Positions 1-6,422 of a stretch of 18,881 nt of DNA are shown here, in pieces. A program made the translations under genes and the position numbers. Source of the DNA: Selenomonas sp. (GTDB lineage Bacteria > Bacillota > Negativicutes > Selenomonadales > Selenomonadaceae); assembly GCA_003518745.1 (NCBI GenBank), contig DOYB01000135.1, forward strand, positions 1 through 18,881, written 5' to 3'. Below the pieces are notes generated by a model that did no database searches, was not told the origin of the DNA, and worked only from the letters and a program-made list of their open reading frames with translations. The number at the start of each line of letters is the position of its first letter. The stretch's first letter is position 1.

Positions 1-665
1 TCGCTGTCCTCGCGGTTTACATAGTGCAGATCGTTGGTCACCACCAGACCGATACCGTACTTACGTGCCAAGTCAATGAGTCCGATATTTGCCTTGCGTT
101 CCTCGGAAAGCTGGTGGTTCTGTATTTCAATAAAAAAATTATCCTTACCGAATATATCCAGATATTCCCTGACAAGTTCATCAGCATGGTCTGGATTATC
201 CTGTATGATTGCCTTTGGAATCTCACCTGCCACGCAGGCGCTTAGGCAAATAAGGCCCTCATGATATTTTCTGAGGATTTCCTTGTCAATGCGGGGCCGA
301 TAGTACATGCCCTCTATATTGGCAAGCGATACCAGCTTGACCAGATTGCGATAGCCCACTTGATTCTCTGCCAAAAGAATCAAATGATAGTACCGGATAC
401 CATTGACCTCCGCACGTTCCTGCCTGGCACCCGGAGCAAGATAGACCTCGCATCCGATTATGGGCTTTACCCCCTGTTTTTTCGCCTCTTTATAGAAATC
501 AATGACACCATACATGGCTCCGTGGTCGGTGATGGCGATGGCATCCATACCAAGCTCCTTGGTACGTCGGATCAGTTCCGGAATCCGGCTGGCTCCGTCC
601 AGCAAACTATATTCCGTATGTACATGTAGGTGCACGAAGCTCCCCTTCAAAGTATCCGACTCCAT
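1..665 (-). CDS. dnaE: DNA polymerase III alpha subunit, N-terminal part (runs off the left edge)
   Basis: The first 221 residues of the replicative polymerase subunit are readable without a stop and continue past the window edge. The N-terminus carries the PHP-domain signature HLHVHTEYSLLDGA (residues 12-25), followed by ITDHG (45-49) and GCEVY (71-75). These are the metal-site motifs of DnaE-type polymerases, where the PHP domain comes first. PolC instead has OB and exonuclease insertions, so DnaE is preferred. The ATG at 665-663 has a GGTGAT ribosome binding site four bases upstream and a TATAAT -10 box about 35 bases upstream, so it is probably transcribed on its own. By family it synthesises DNA in the replisome. 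Only the PHP region is in view; the polymerase palm is outside. Confidence 0.95.
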   Translation of the reverse strand, partial: MESDTLKGSFVHLHVHTEYSLLDGASRIPELIRRTKELGMDAIAITDHGAMYGVIDFYKEAKKQGVKPIIGCEVYLAPGARQERAEVNGIRYYHLILLAENQVGYRNLVKLVSLANIEGMYYRPRIDKEILRKYHEGLICLSACVAGEIPKAIIQDNPDHADELVREYLDIFGKDNFFIEIQNHQLSEERKANIGLIDLARKYGIGLVVTNDLHYVNREDS

Positions 666-698
666 CGTAATCACCACACAATCTAAATATTAATCTAT

Positions 699-704
699 AT
701 TATA
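699..704 (-). promoter_or_regulatory. Probable -10 box of the dnaE promoter
   Basis: A perfect TATAAT reads on the minus strand 33 bases before the dnaE start codon. No good -35 hexamer sits 16-18 bases upstream, so the call rests on the -10 box and on its position just after the terminator of the preceding element. Confidence 0.45.
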
Positions 705-755
705 ACGCAATGGCGATGCATTCGCTAGTCCCCAGTTTTACCGGTGACAAAACCT

Positions 756-789
756 AAAAAACCATCAAAGACTGAACATCTGATGGCTT
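756..789 (-). terminator. Rho-independent terminator after the restriction-enzyme-like remnant
   Basis: On the minus strand the arms CCATCA (786-781) and TGATGG (767-762) pair, extended outward by a G-U and two A-U pairs, with a 14-base loop. Six T follow at once (761-756). It lies seven bases after the stop of the remnant at 794-1123 and separates the accessory island from dnaE. The A-rich other side could allow weak termination in the plus direction too. Confidence 0.65.
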
Positions 790-793
790 TTAT

Positions 794-1123
794 TTATTCT
801 TCAGTTCTATCTTCCGCAACCAACAGAACTTTTTCTGTACCCGCAGGAGAAACCGTTATTTCGTCATTGTTCATATAATCAAAGAAATCATAATAAGATA
901 TCTTATCAGCCAAATAGAGCAGGCTTTGAACACCTATTGCACCGCCCTTAATTCCATTGTTGGATTTAGATATTTCTTCAAGATTATTCTTGAAGCCACC
1001 TTTTAAGAAAGAAGTGATAAACAGGAACGAAAAGTCTTTTTCTTTTTTATTAAAATTTTTCCACCACTCATTAGGAGGGAGTTTAGGCTTTCTAAGTGTA
1101 GCCCCGCAGTTTAGAATAGGTGC
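794..1123 (-). pseudogene. Start-less C-terminal remnant resembling an AlwI-type restriction endonuclease
   Basis: An open minus-strand frame of 109 codons ends in TAA at 796-794. It follows a stop codon directly and has no ATG, GTG or TTG in its first part, so the 5' end of the gene is missing. The protein text runs PPNEWWKNF, then DFSFLFITSFLKGGF, then NGIKGGAIGVQSLLYLADKI. From memory this WW...F.FLF...F.G....L.....G.KG.AI.V..LL.LA..I pattern resembles the C-terminal end of AlwI/FokI-like type II restriction endonucleases. That assignment is recognition by eye, not a search. A good terminator lies just downstream. The upstream breakpoint falls in or beside a hairpin-rich repeat (1171-1320), which suggests that insertion or recombination removed the rest. 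It could instead be a non-ATG small hypothetical gene. Confidence 0.42.
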
Positions 1124-1170
1124 TTACCGCGACTTTTAAGCAAATTCCCTTGTCATATTTCTACGCTTCT

Positions 1171-1308
1171 CTTTTGCTCTCGGCAAAAGTTTGGTATTCT
1201 GGCTATTGACATTGCGATTCCTCCACCACCGCCTACGGCGGTCCCCCCTGATGGGCGGACTATTTTCCCTATCCCGGCAAATTCATTATTTATTCTATCC
1301 ACTAACTA
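1171..1308. repeat. Hairpin-rich intergenic repeat-like element
   Basis: Three stem-loops lie within 90 bases: CTTTTGC/GCAAAAG (1171-1177 with 1183-1189), ACCGCC/GGCGGT (1228-1233 with 1237-1242, loop TAC) and GTCCCCCC/GGGCGGAC with one mismatch (1241-1248 with 1253-1260). They are followed by four 7-base units, ATTCATT ATTTATT CTATCCA CTAACTA (1281-1308). No convincing reading frame crosses it. The packed palindromes and heptads look like a dispersed, non-coding genomic repeat (REP or MITE-like). I infer this; copy number cannot be judged from one window. It sits exactly between the nuclease gene and the truncated restriction-enzyme remnant. Confidence 0.45.
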
Positions 1309-1340
1309 CTTCAAACTATGTTCTGACATCTACCCATCTC

Positions 1341-1847
1341 TTAAATCAGCTTAAGGGGGAATTGGGCATATTTTTCATTCCACTCTGCAATGCTTAGGAC
1401 CTCAAGAGAATCTATCAGATTTTCTTGAAGTCCTACCTGCTGTTGCAAAAGAAAAGGCAACCTGCCTTTCAGCCTATTTCGGACGATATTGCGCATAACA
1501 CTATTGCCACTTATATGCTCAAGGATGTATATGAATCTTTTCTTTTTATGTTCTCCTCTCCGTATAGCTTGCAGATAATAGCTGCTTTCATAGTATTTTC
1601 TGGCTACATTATCAATGCGTCTATCATCCATTGGCTTGAACGCATCGGGATTGGCTGCATTAGCAAGATTAGCATTTTTGTACTCAACCAGTAATAATTC
1701 GTCAGTTGTTTCTACAACAAAGTCAACATCATGAAGAATACTGAGCTTTGCATTATGGAAAATAACGTTTAGCTGATCAGTAGCCCAGGAAGCTGATGAG
1801 AAATCTATCTCACAGGAATGATTTTCGTCACTAAAAATCTGAGACAT
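1341..1847 (-). CDS. Small PD-(D/E)XK nuclease-like protein paired with the ATPase
   Basis: This is a 168-residue protein with no name I recognise. Its middle holds a plausible PD-(D/E)XK core: D42 in HDVDFVVE, then a hydrophobic strand ending in E55-Y56-K57 (LLLVEYKNA), the usual spacing and setting of the catalytic Asp and Glu-x-Lys of restriction-like nucleases. A basic stretch (RRGEHKKKR) and a hydrophobic strand follow. I chose the ATG at 1847 rather than 1880: it lies one base after the TGA of the ATPase gene with AGGTGG about ten bases upstream, whereas 1880 would overlap the ATPase by 32 bases and has no ribosome binding site. The near-overlap implies translational coupling, so the two products probably act together. 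Expected role by analogy: DNA or RNA cleavage gated by the ATPase, as in phage defence. No substrate can be read from the sequence. Confidence 0.7.
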   Translation of the reverse strand: MSQIFSDENHSCEIDFSSASWATDQLNVIFHNAKLSILHDVDFVVETTDELLLVEYKNANLANAANPDAFKPMDDRRIDNVARKYYESSYYLQAIRRGEHKKKRFIYILEHISGNSVMRNIVRNRLKGRLPFLLQQQVGLQENLIDSLEVLSIAEWNEKYAQFPLKLI

Positions 1848-1848
1848 T

Positions 1849-2763
1849 TCAATCACCCACCTGCAATCCATATACTTCATCCAGTAATTTATTATAGGCT
1901 TCCATAATTGTATTATGCTCTAATTCATTGAATTGTCCTTTAGTTTCGCATTTCACATCATCGTCCTCTATATAGAGAGAATGGTAAGCTACGTTATCGT
2001 TTTTTTTCTGCCGCACATTAAAGTATGTAGCAAAAAGATAGCTATGCGTACTGACAAAAATCTGCACTCCATGACGAGAGAGTTCTAACAAACATTCAAC
2101 AATAACAGGAATATATTCCGGATTGAGATTTGCCTCTGGTTCATCCCATAGCAGCACACTATTTTCTGTAATATTTTCATTCATTATGAGCTGCCACAGA
2201 AGACCTACTTTTTTAAATCCTTCTGCTTCCACGGCAAAATCCACTAATGTTCCATCATGTTTACGAATGAAAAATTCATCATTTTTTATTTCAACAGTAC
2301 CATCCATTATGGCTTCCAGCTTAGGCAAGATACTTATAGCAATCCTAGGAGTTTCCTTAAGTGTCCATTGATTAGCCAAACGAATACTTTCCGTCAATGT
2401 CATATCAAAGGGGAATTCTCTGTACTTATCCTCCATAGCTAATAACCCCTTAGCATGTGTCAGCATATCTTTAACAGGCAAAAATACAGCCTGAGTTATA
2501 CTTCCATCATTTTCAAGCTCTAACACCATATCTTCTGCTTCTTTGTTATACTGCAATATGAGGTTATTACTACCACGCTTAAAATAATCTTCAAATGACA
2601 CTTTCTCTTTGTTTTTTACTGAAACATCTGCATAAACAGCCTTCAGCAATTGTGTCTTTCCTACGCCATTCTTGCCAATAAAAACATTAATACCTCGGCC
2701 GGGGAACACTTCTACATGCTTGAAAACAACAAAATTATCCAATTTTATTTTCGTTATAGCCAT
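1849..2763 (-). CDS. AAA/ABC-type ATPase (OLD/AAA_15-21-like), candidate defence sensor
   Basis: A 304-residue soluble ATPase. It starts with the MAITKIKLDNFVVFK strand typical of RecF/SMC-like heads. Walker A is GKNGVGKT (30-37), a signature-like helix EAEGFKKVGLL is at 179-189, Walker B is VLLWDEPE (203-210) followed by ANLNP, and the H-loop is STHS (238-241). The signature is not the transporter LSGGQ, there are no membrane segments and no long coiled coil, and no Toprim domain is fused at the C-terminus, so it is not a full OLD nuclease or SMC. The ATG at 2763 has an excellent GAGGTGAT ribosome binding site that overlaps the stop of the upstream methyltransferase remnant. A nuclease-like gene follows after one base. 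The pair resembles ATPase-plus-effector defence systems in layout (PARIS, Septu) but differs in its effector. The gene is intact and AT-richer than the ribosomal block. Confidence 0.82.
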   Translation of the reverse strand: MAITKIKLDNFVVFKHVEVFPGRGINVFIGKNGVGKTQLLKAVYADVSVKNKEKVSFEDYFKRGSNNLILQYNKEAEDMVLELENDGSITQAVFLPVKDMLTHAKGLLAMEDKYREFPFDMTLTESIRLANQWTLKETPRIAISILPKLEAIMDGTVEIKNDEFFIRKHDGTLVDFAVEAEGFKKVGLLWQLIMNENITENSVLLWDEPEANLNPEYIPVIVECLLELSRHGVQIFVSTHSYLFATYFNVRQKKNDNVAYHSLYIEDDDVKCETKGQFNELEHNTIMEAYNKLLDEVYGLQVGD

Positions 2764-2772
2764 GATATCACC

Positions 2773-3007
2773 TCAAATCTTCGCCAGCATATTGTATTTC
2801 TTCCCCTTGACGGTCTGTACCTTCTCGTAGTTCACCTTTACGCCGTCATCGAGGTCGATAGTGATGCGTTCCAGTGCGGGGGCGGAGAGTTGTTCGTCGT
2901 AGGCTTGGCATTCTTTCAACAGCTTTTGCAGTTTCTCTCGGCGTTTGGTGGCTTTGCCTATTCCTTTTCTTCTCCAGTATGCCTACCTCCATGAGAATCC
3001 CCCTATA
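2773..3007 (-). pseudogene. Frame-shifted 3' remnant of a PglX/BREX-like adenine DNA methyltransferase
   Basis: The minus strand from 2982 to the TGA at 2775-2773 reads [18 protein letters not shown], then [12 protein letters not shown], then [18 protein letters not shown] and ends KKYNMLAKI. From memory the [11 protein letters not shown] tail after a KLxKLLKECQxYDE helix is the C-terminus of BREX PglX-type (and related Eco57I-like) adenine methyltransferases. Upstream the sense continues in another frame as [14 protein letters not shown]; removing one A from the AAAA run at 2968-2965 would join the two. No methyltransferase catalytic motif (NPPY) remains. The stop lies nine bases before the ATPase start, so the ATPase probably once followed the complete gene in an operon. 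Confidence 0.6.
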
Positions 3008-3146
3008 AATCGATTCGCTGCCTGAGGAACAAGTACGCATAATCTATCGGATTTACCTGAGATGAATCGCTCATTTTCCCCAGATTATAATTCCATGTTT
3101 CACGCCAGATATATTCGATTGGCTCAAATCTCCCAATAATATCATA

Positions 3147-3175
3147 ATTTTATCACAAATTAGCCGTTTTTCCAA
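3147..3175 (-). promoter_or_regulatory. Sigma-A-type promoter of the island transcription unit
   Basis: Minus-strand TTGGAA (3175-3170), a spacer of exactly 17 bases, then TAAAAT (3152-3147) preceded by TGA, which makes an extended -10. It is upstream of the methyltransferase remnant, the ATPase and the nuclease-like gene and downstream of the ribosomal operon terminators, so it would give that pair independent expression. Confidence 0.5.
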
Positions 3176-3210
3176 TTCGAACTAAAGCGTATTTTGTCCA
3201 TAAATTACGC

Positions 3211-3245
3211 AAAAAAGGAGCAGAGATTTATGTATTCTCTGCTCC
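3211..3245 (-). terminator. Second terminator after rplQ
   Basis: On the minus strand GGAGCAGAGA (3245-3236) pairs perfectly with TCTCTGCTCC (3226-3217) around a nine-base loop, and six T follow (3216-3211). It backs up the terminator at 3317-3354. Confidence 0.8.
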
Positions 3246-3316
3246 CTGAATATATAACTTCTAAAACACAGGCGAACATTCTCCATTTCACTTTTGGCAA
3301 ATACCATTTTTCACAC

Positions 3317-3354
3317 AAAAACCCCCAAGAGCCACAAATACGACTCTTGGGGGG
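3317..3354 (-). terminator. First terminator after rplQ, end of the ribosomal operon
   Basis: On the minus strand CCCCCAAGAG (3353-3344) pairs with CTCTTGGGGG (3331-3322) around a 12-base loop, followed by TTTTTG (3321-3316). It starts eleven bases after the rplQ stop codon. Confidence 0.85.
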
Positions 3355-3364
3355 AATTCAATTC

Positions 3365-3703
3365 TCACACCAACTCGATAATCACCATCGGAGCAGCGTC
3401 GCCGCGACGGGGGCCGAGCTTCAGGATGCGGGTATATCCGCATGTACGATCAGTATATTTCTCTGCTACTTCAGTGAAGAGCTTATGCACAACACCTTCG
3501 TCAGCAATGGTCTCCAACACCTGACGGCGGGCACTCAAGTCACCACGCTTTGCCAGCGTAATGAACTTCTCGGCAAACTTGCGAAGCTCCTTTGCCTTAG
3601 CCTCAGTCGTCTCTATGCGGCCATATCTGAAGAAGGAGGTGAGAATACTCTTGAAGAGCGCTTTACGGGCTGCGGAATTGCGCCCTAACTTTCTATAGCT
3701 CAT
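3365..3703 (-). CDS. rplQ: 50S ribosomal protein L17
   Basis: At 112 residues this is the usual short bacterial form. [19 protein letters not shown] at the N-terminus and the C-terminal [18 protein letters not shown] segment are the family hallmarks. L17 binds 23S rRNA near the exit side of the large subunit. The ATG has a GGAG site eight bases upstream. It is the last gene of the alpha part, 67 bases after rpoA. That gap contains a small AGGGCA/TGCCCT stem (3724-3729 with 3742-3747) without a T run. Two strong terminators follow the stop codon. Confidence 0.97.
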   Translation of the reverse strand: MSYRKLGRNSAARKALFKSILTSFFRYGRIETTEAKAKELRKFAEKFITLAKRGDLSARRQVLETIADEGVVHKLFTEVAEKYTDRTCGYTRILKLGPRRGDAAPMVIIELV

Positions 3704-3770
3704 GTAATCTCCTCCATACTATCAGGGCAAATTAGGTAAACTGCCCTATCTATTAGCCTTCCCACATATC

Positions 3771-4727
3771 TTAATCGTTGCCCTCGTACAAGGACAATCC
3801 AAGCTCATCCAGCTTCTTCTTGACCTCTTCCAGGGACTTGCGTCCAAGGTTGCGCACCTTCATCATATCGTCCTCCGTCTTGGTAACAAGATCGGCAACG
3901 GTATTGATGCTCGCACGCTTCAGGCAATTAAAGGAGCGGACAGAGAGATCCAGATCCTCAATTGTCATATCCAGAACCTTTGAGGTATCATCGACTTCCT
4001 CCTCTGGGAAGGAAATCTCCTCCTCCTCCTCTTCCGGCAATCCGTCCATGCTCTGGAAGAGCTTGAGATGCATAACCAGAATTCCGGCCGCCTTGGACAC
4101 TGCTTCCTCGGGACGCAGCGAACCATCTGTCCAAACCTCGAGTACGAGCTTGTCATAGTCCATTACGTTTCCGACACGAGTATCCTGCACCGTGTAATTG
4201 ACTCGCTGAACCGGGGAGAAAATCGAATCGATAGGAATGATGCCGATGACATCATCCGGCTTCTTATTCCTTTCAGCGGCCACATAGCCCCTGCCCCGCT
4301 CCACTGTCATCTCCATTTTGAGCTTACCGGTTTCGTTGAGGGTCGCGATGTGCAAATCGGGATTCAATATCTCAATCTCAGGATCGCACTCGATATCAGC
4401 GGCGGTTACTTCCTTTTCGCCTTCCACATCAATTCGGATGACCCTCGGCTCACTCCCCTGCATCTTCAAGCAAAGCTGCTTGAGGTTCAGCACGATATTG
4501 GTAACATCGTCACGAACTCCGGGAATAGTAGAAAACTCATGAAGAACACCGTCAATCTTGATGGAGGTTATAGCGGCTCCCTCAAGTGAAGAAAGGAGCA
4601 TACGGCGCAGGCTGTTACCGAAGGTCGTTCCATAGCCGCGCTCAAGTGGTTCACAGATGAACTTGCCATATCTGGCATCTTCACTTATTTCCGCTATTTC
4701 GATTCTGGGTTTTTCGATGTCTATCAT
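3771..4727 (-). CDS. rpoA: DNA-directed RNA polymerase alpha subunit
   Basis: Full length at 318 residues. The N-terminal assembly domain (about 1-230) includes [19 protein letters not shown] (32-50), the dimerisation and beta-contact region. A glutamate-rich linker follows (232-247), then the C-terminal domain (about 252-313) with two helix-hairpin-helix parts, [12 protein letters not shown] and [16 protein letters not shown], which contact UP elements and activators. GGAGG is nine bases before the ATG. The 93-base gap upstream holds a heptad repeat (4749-4781), unusual inside a ribosomal operon. Alpha nucleates core RNA polymerase assembly. Confidence 0.98.
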   Translation of the reverse strand: MIDIEKPRIEIAEISEDARYGKFICEPLERGYGTTFGNSLRRMLLSSLEGAAITSIKIDGVLHEFSTIPGVRDDVTNIVLNLKQLCLKMQGSEPRVIRIDVEGEKEVTAADIECDPEIEILNPDLHIATLNETGKLKMEMTVERGRGYVAAERNKKPDDVIGIIPIDSIFSPVQRVNYTVQDTRVGNVMDYDKLVLEVWTDGSLRPEEAVSKAAGILVMHLKLFQSMDGLPEEEEEEISFPEEEVDDTSKVLDMTIEDLDLSVRSFNCLKRASINTVADLVTKTEDDMMKVRNLGRKSLEEVKKKLDELGLSLYEGND

Positions 4728-4748
4728 CTAAATTATCCTCCTTTAGCG

Positions 4749-4781
4749 AGTGGTTAGTGGTTAGTTCATAGTGATTAGTTA
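4749..4781. repeat. Degenerate 7-base tandem repeat upstream of rpoA
   Basis: Plus-strand units TGGTTAG (4751-4757), TGGTTAG (4758-4764), TTCATAG (4765-4771) and TGATTAG (4772-4778) follow each other exactly. They lie in the untranslated gap between rpsD and rpoA. A similar row in the opposite orientation occurs at 1281-1308, next to a hairpin cluster. Confidence 0.55.
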
Positions 4782-4820
4782 TCAGCGAATGAATTAAAGA
4801 AAACTACCCACTTTTCACTA

Positions 4821-5414
4821 TTACCTGGAGTACAATTCGACGATTGCCTGCTCATTGACAGGGACATCAATCTCATCACGGCTGGGGAAGCGCGTAACAG
4901 TACCTGTCAGCTTGTCCTGATCTGCGGTGAGCCATGCAGGAGCCGAAAGAGCATTGTTAGTCTCCCTGAGTTCCTTGAAGAACGCATTGCTCTGGCTCTT
5001 CTCCGCTACGGTAACAACATCACCGATGGAAACCAAAGCGGAAGGAATATCCAAGCGCTTTCCATTGACAGTGATATGACCATGACGGACAATCTGCCTT
5101 GCCTGCTTGCGAGTATTCGCAAGACCCAGACGGTATACTACATTATCAATGCGGCGCTCAAGAAGGCCGAGGAGATTCTCACCTGTGACGCCCTGCATTT
5201 TCTTTGCCTTGTCGTAATATCCACGGAACTGCTTTTCAAGCACTCCGTAAATGAACTTCGCCTTCTGCTTTTCCTTAAGCTGCAGGCCATACTCACTGAC
5301 CTTGCGGTTTGTACGGCGAAGCTGGCGCTTGGACTCCTTGGAACGTCCGATAACGGCCGGCTCAATGCCCAAGGCACGGCAGCGCTTAAGTGCTGCTACT
5401 CTATCAATTGCCAT
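4821..5414 (-). CDS. rpsD: 30S ribosomal protein S4, form without the zinc knuckle
   Basis: At 197 residues. The S4 RNA-binding domain includes ERRIDNVVYRLGLANTRKQA and RQIVRHGHITVNGKRLDIPS, and the C-terminal PVNEQAIVELYSR is typical. The N-terminus MAIDRVAALKRCRALGIEP has only one cysteine (C12), so the four-cysteine zinc site found in some S4 proteins is absent. This clostridial-type N-terminus is a full, not truncated, protein. S4 starts 30S assembly on 16S rRNA and in many bacteria represses its own operon; no S4 binding structure was identified here. AGGAGGTG precedes the ATG, and the gene lies 18 bases after rpsK. Confidence 0.97.
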   Translation of the reverse strand: MAIDRVAALKRCRALGIEPAVIGRSKESKRQLRRTNRKVSEYGLQLKEKQKAKFIYGVLEKQFRGYYDKAKKMQGVTGENLLGLLERRIDNVVYRLGLANTRKQARQIVRHGHITVNGKRLDIPSALVSIGDVVTVAEKSQSNAFFKELRETNNALSAPAWLTADQDKLTGTVTRFPSRDEIDVPVNEQAIVELYSR

Positions 5415-5432
5415 CGATACTTACACCTCCTG

Positions 5433-5825
5433 TTATACTCTTCTGCGCTTCGGCGGACGGCATCCATTGTGCGGGATTGGGGTAACATCCTTAATCATGT
5501 TGACCTCGAGACCGGTTGCCTGCAAGGAGCGAATAGCTGCCTCACGTCCGGCACCCGGGCCCTTGACATAAACCTCAACCTGCTTCAATCCATGCTCCAT
5601 CGCAGCCTTTGCGGCAACCTCGGCCGCCATCTGCGCAGCAAAAGGAGTGCTCTTGCGGGAGCCACGGAAGCCCAAACCGCCGGCACTCGCCCAGGAAAGT
5701 GCGTTTCCGCTCTTATCGGTGAGCGTAACGATGGTATTGTTAAACGTGGAACTGATATGTGCCACGCCATACTCAACATTCTTGCGGACTTTTTTCTTGG
5801 TCCGTGTCGTCTTCTTAACTGCCAC
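5433..5825 (-). CDS. rpsK: 30S ribosomal protein S11
   Basis: At 130 residues. [39 protein letters not shown] and the basic C-terminus [16 protein letters not shown] are unmistakable. S11 lies in the platform of the 30S subunit next to 16S helix 23/24. The start codon is GTG (5825-5823) with GGAGG eight bases upstream. Thirteen bases separate it from rpsM. Confidence 0.98.
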   Translation of the reverse strand: MAVKKTTRTKKKVRKNVEYGVAHISSTFNNTIVTLTDKSGNALSWASAGGLGFRGSRKSTPFAAQMAAEVAAKAAMEHGLKQVEVYVKGPGAGREAAIRSLQATGLEVNMIKDVTPIPHNGCRPPKRRRV

Positions 5826-5838
5826 CAGTCAAACCTCC

Positions 5839-6210
5839 TTAATCCTTCTTCTTGCCTGCTACAAGCTTTTTCGGTCCCTTACGGGTACGGGCATTGTTCT
5901 TTGTGTTCTGCCCACGGACCGGAAGGCCAAGACGGTGACGACGTCCACGGTAGCAGCCGATATCAACGAGTCGCTTAATGTCCATCTGAATGTCGCGGCG
6001 AAGGTCACCTTCTACAACCACATTCTTGTCGATGGCATCACGAAGTTTTACAACTTCGTCCTCCGTGAGATCCCGAGTCCGCGTGTCCGGGTTGACACCG
6101 GTCATGGCGAGAAGATTTTGGGAAGTCTTAAGTCCGATGCCATAAATGTATGTCAGAGCATACTCGATTCTCTTGTCACGGGGTAAATCTACACCGGCAA
6201 TACGTGCCAT
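5839..6210 (-). CDS. rpsM: 30S ribosomal protein S13
   Basis: At 123 residues. [20 protein letters not shown], the helix-two-turn-helix core with [12 protein letters not shown], and the basic tail [17 protein letters not shown], which reaches the P-site tRNA, identify it. It sits in the 30S head and contacts L5 across the subunit bridge. AGGAGGTG precedes the ATG. It is the second gene of the unit that starts at the promoter before rpmJ. Confidence 0.98.
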   Translation of the reverse strand: MARIAGVDLPRDKRIEYALTYIYGIGLKTSQNLLAMTGVNPDTRTRDLTEDEVVKLRDAIDKNVVVEGDLRRDIQMDIKRLVDIGCYRGRRHRLGLPVRGQNTKNNARTRKGPKKLVAGKKKD

Positions 6211-6238
6211 TATTCTGCACCTCCTTTCAATACTCTAA

Positions 6239-6352
6239 TCAACCCTGTCTCTGCTTATGCTTAGGGTTTTCACAAATGACCATAACACGGCCTTTGCGCT
6301 TGATGATCTTGCATTTTTCGCAGATCTTCTTTACGGATGGCTTTACTTTCAT
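6239..6352 (-). CDS. rpmJ: 50S ribosomal protein L36, zinc form
   Basis: A 37-residue protein beginning [16 protein letters not shown] and ending [11 protein letters not shown] before TGA. The zinc ligands C11, C14, C27 and H32 are all present, so this is the zinc-binding (C+) form. GGAGG lies nine bases before the ATG (6352-6350). It is the first gene after an internal terminator and promoter, 167 bases downstream of infA. L36 is a late-assembling protein of the large subunit. Confidence 0.96.
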   Translation of the reverse strand: MKVKPSVKKICEKCKIIKRKGRVMVICENPKHKQRQG

Positions 6353-6393
6353 CGCGTGAATCCTCCTGTTTCCTCAAATGCCGTCAATCGGGT

Positions 6394-6422
6394 ATTTTAC
6401 CACAAAGTTAAAGAATAAGCAA
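6394..6422 (-). promoter_or_regulatory. Internal promoter for rpmJ-rpsM-rpsK-rpsD-rpoA-rplQ
   Basis: Minus-strand TTGCTT (6422-6417), spacer of 17, then TAAAAT (6399-6394) with TGG in front, an extended -10. Its -35 element sits in the T-rich tail of the terminator at 6423-6443. Transcription would start about 35 bases before the rpmJ ATG. Confidence 0.6.

Larger units (their letters stand above)
3008..3364. other. Intergenic stretch between the operon end and the island
   Basis: No convincing gene. It holds, from right to left, two terminators for the ribosomal operon, a promoter for the island (3147-3175), and an open minus-strand frame of about 50 codons (about 3155-3003, with IEYIWRETWNYN and NPIDYAYLFLRQRID). 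That frame has a start codon only for its last 23 residues and no clear ribosome binding site. It may be a further, differently framed piece of the methyltransferase remnant, or chance. Confidence 0.4.

Noticed and set aside
957..1139. Plus-strand 60-codon frame
   Set aside because: It lies opposite the endonuclease-like remnant, whose minus-strand reading is more protein-like and has a terminator.
1171..1308. CRISPR-like or tRNA structure in the hairpin cluster
   Set aside because: There are no regularly spaced direct repeats with unique spacers and no cloverleaf; the stems differ from each other.
1341..1880. Longer nuclease-like protein from ATG 1880
   Set aside because: No ribosome binding site precedes 1880, and it would overlap the ATPase by 32 bases; ATG 1847 has a site and abuts the ATPase stop.
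2650..2994. Plus-strand 114-codon frame
   Set aside because: It is antisense to the ATPase start and the methyltransferase remnant, with no ribosome binding site and no recognisable protein features.
2846..3040. Minus-strand 64-codon frame over the methyltransferase remnant
   Set aside because: Only its middle ([14 protein letters not shown]) makes sense as protein; after the AAAA run the sense passes to the other frame, so it is a frame-shifted piece, not a gene.
3724..3747. Terminator between rpoA and rplQ
   Set aside because: The stem has only six pairs and no T run follows, so termination is unlikely.
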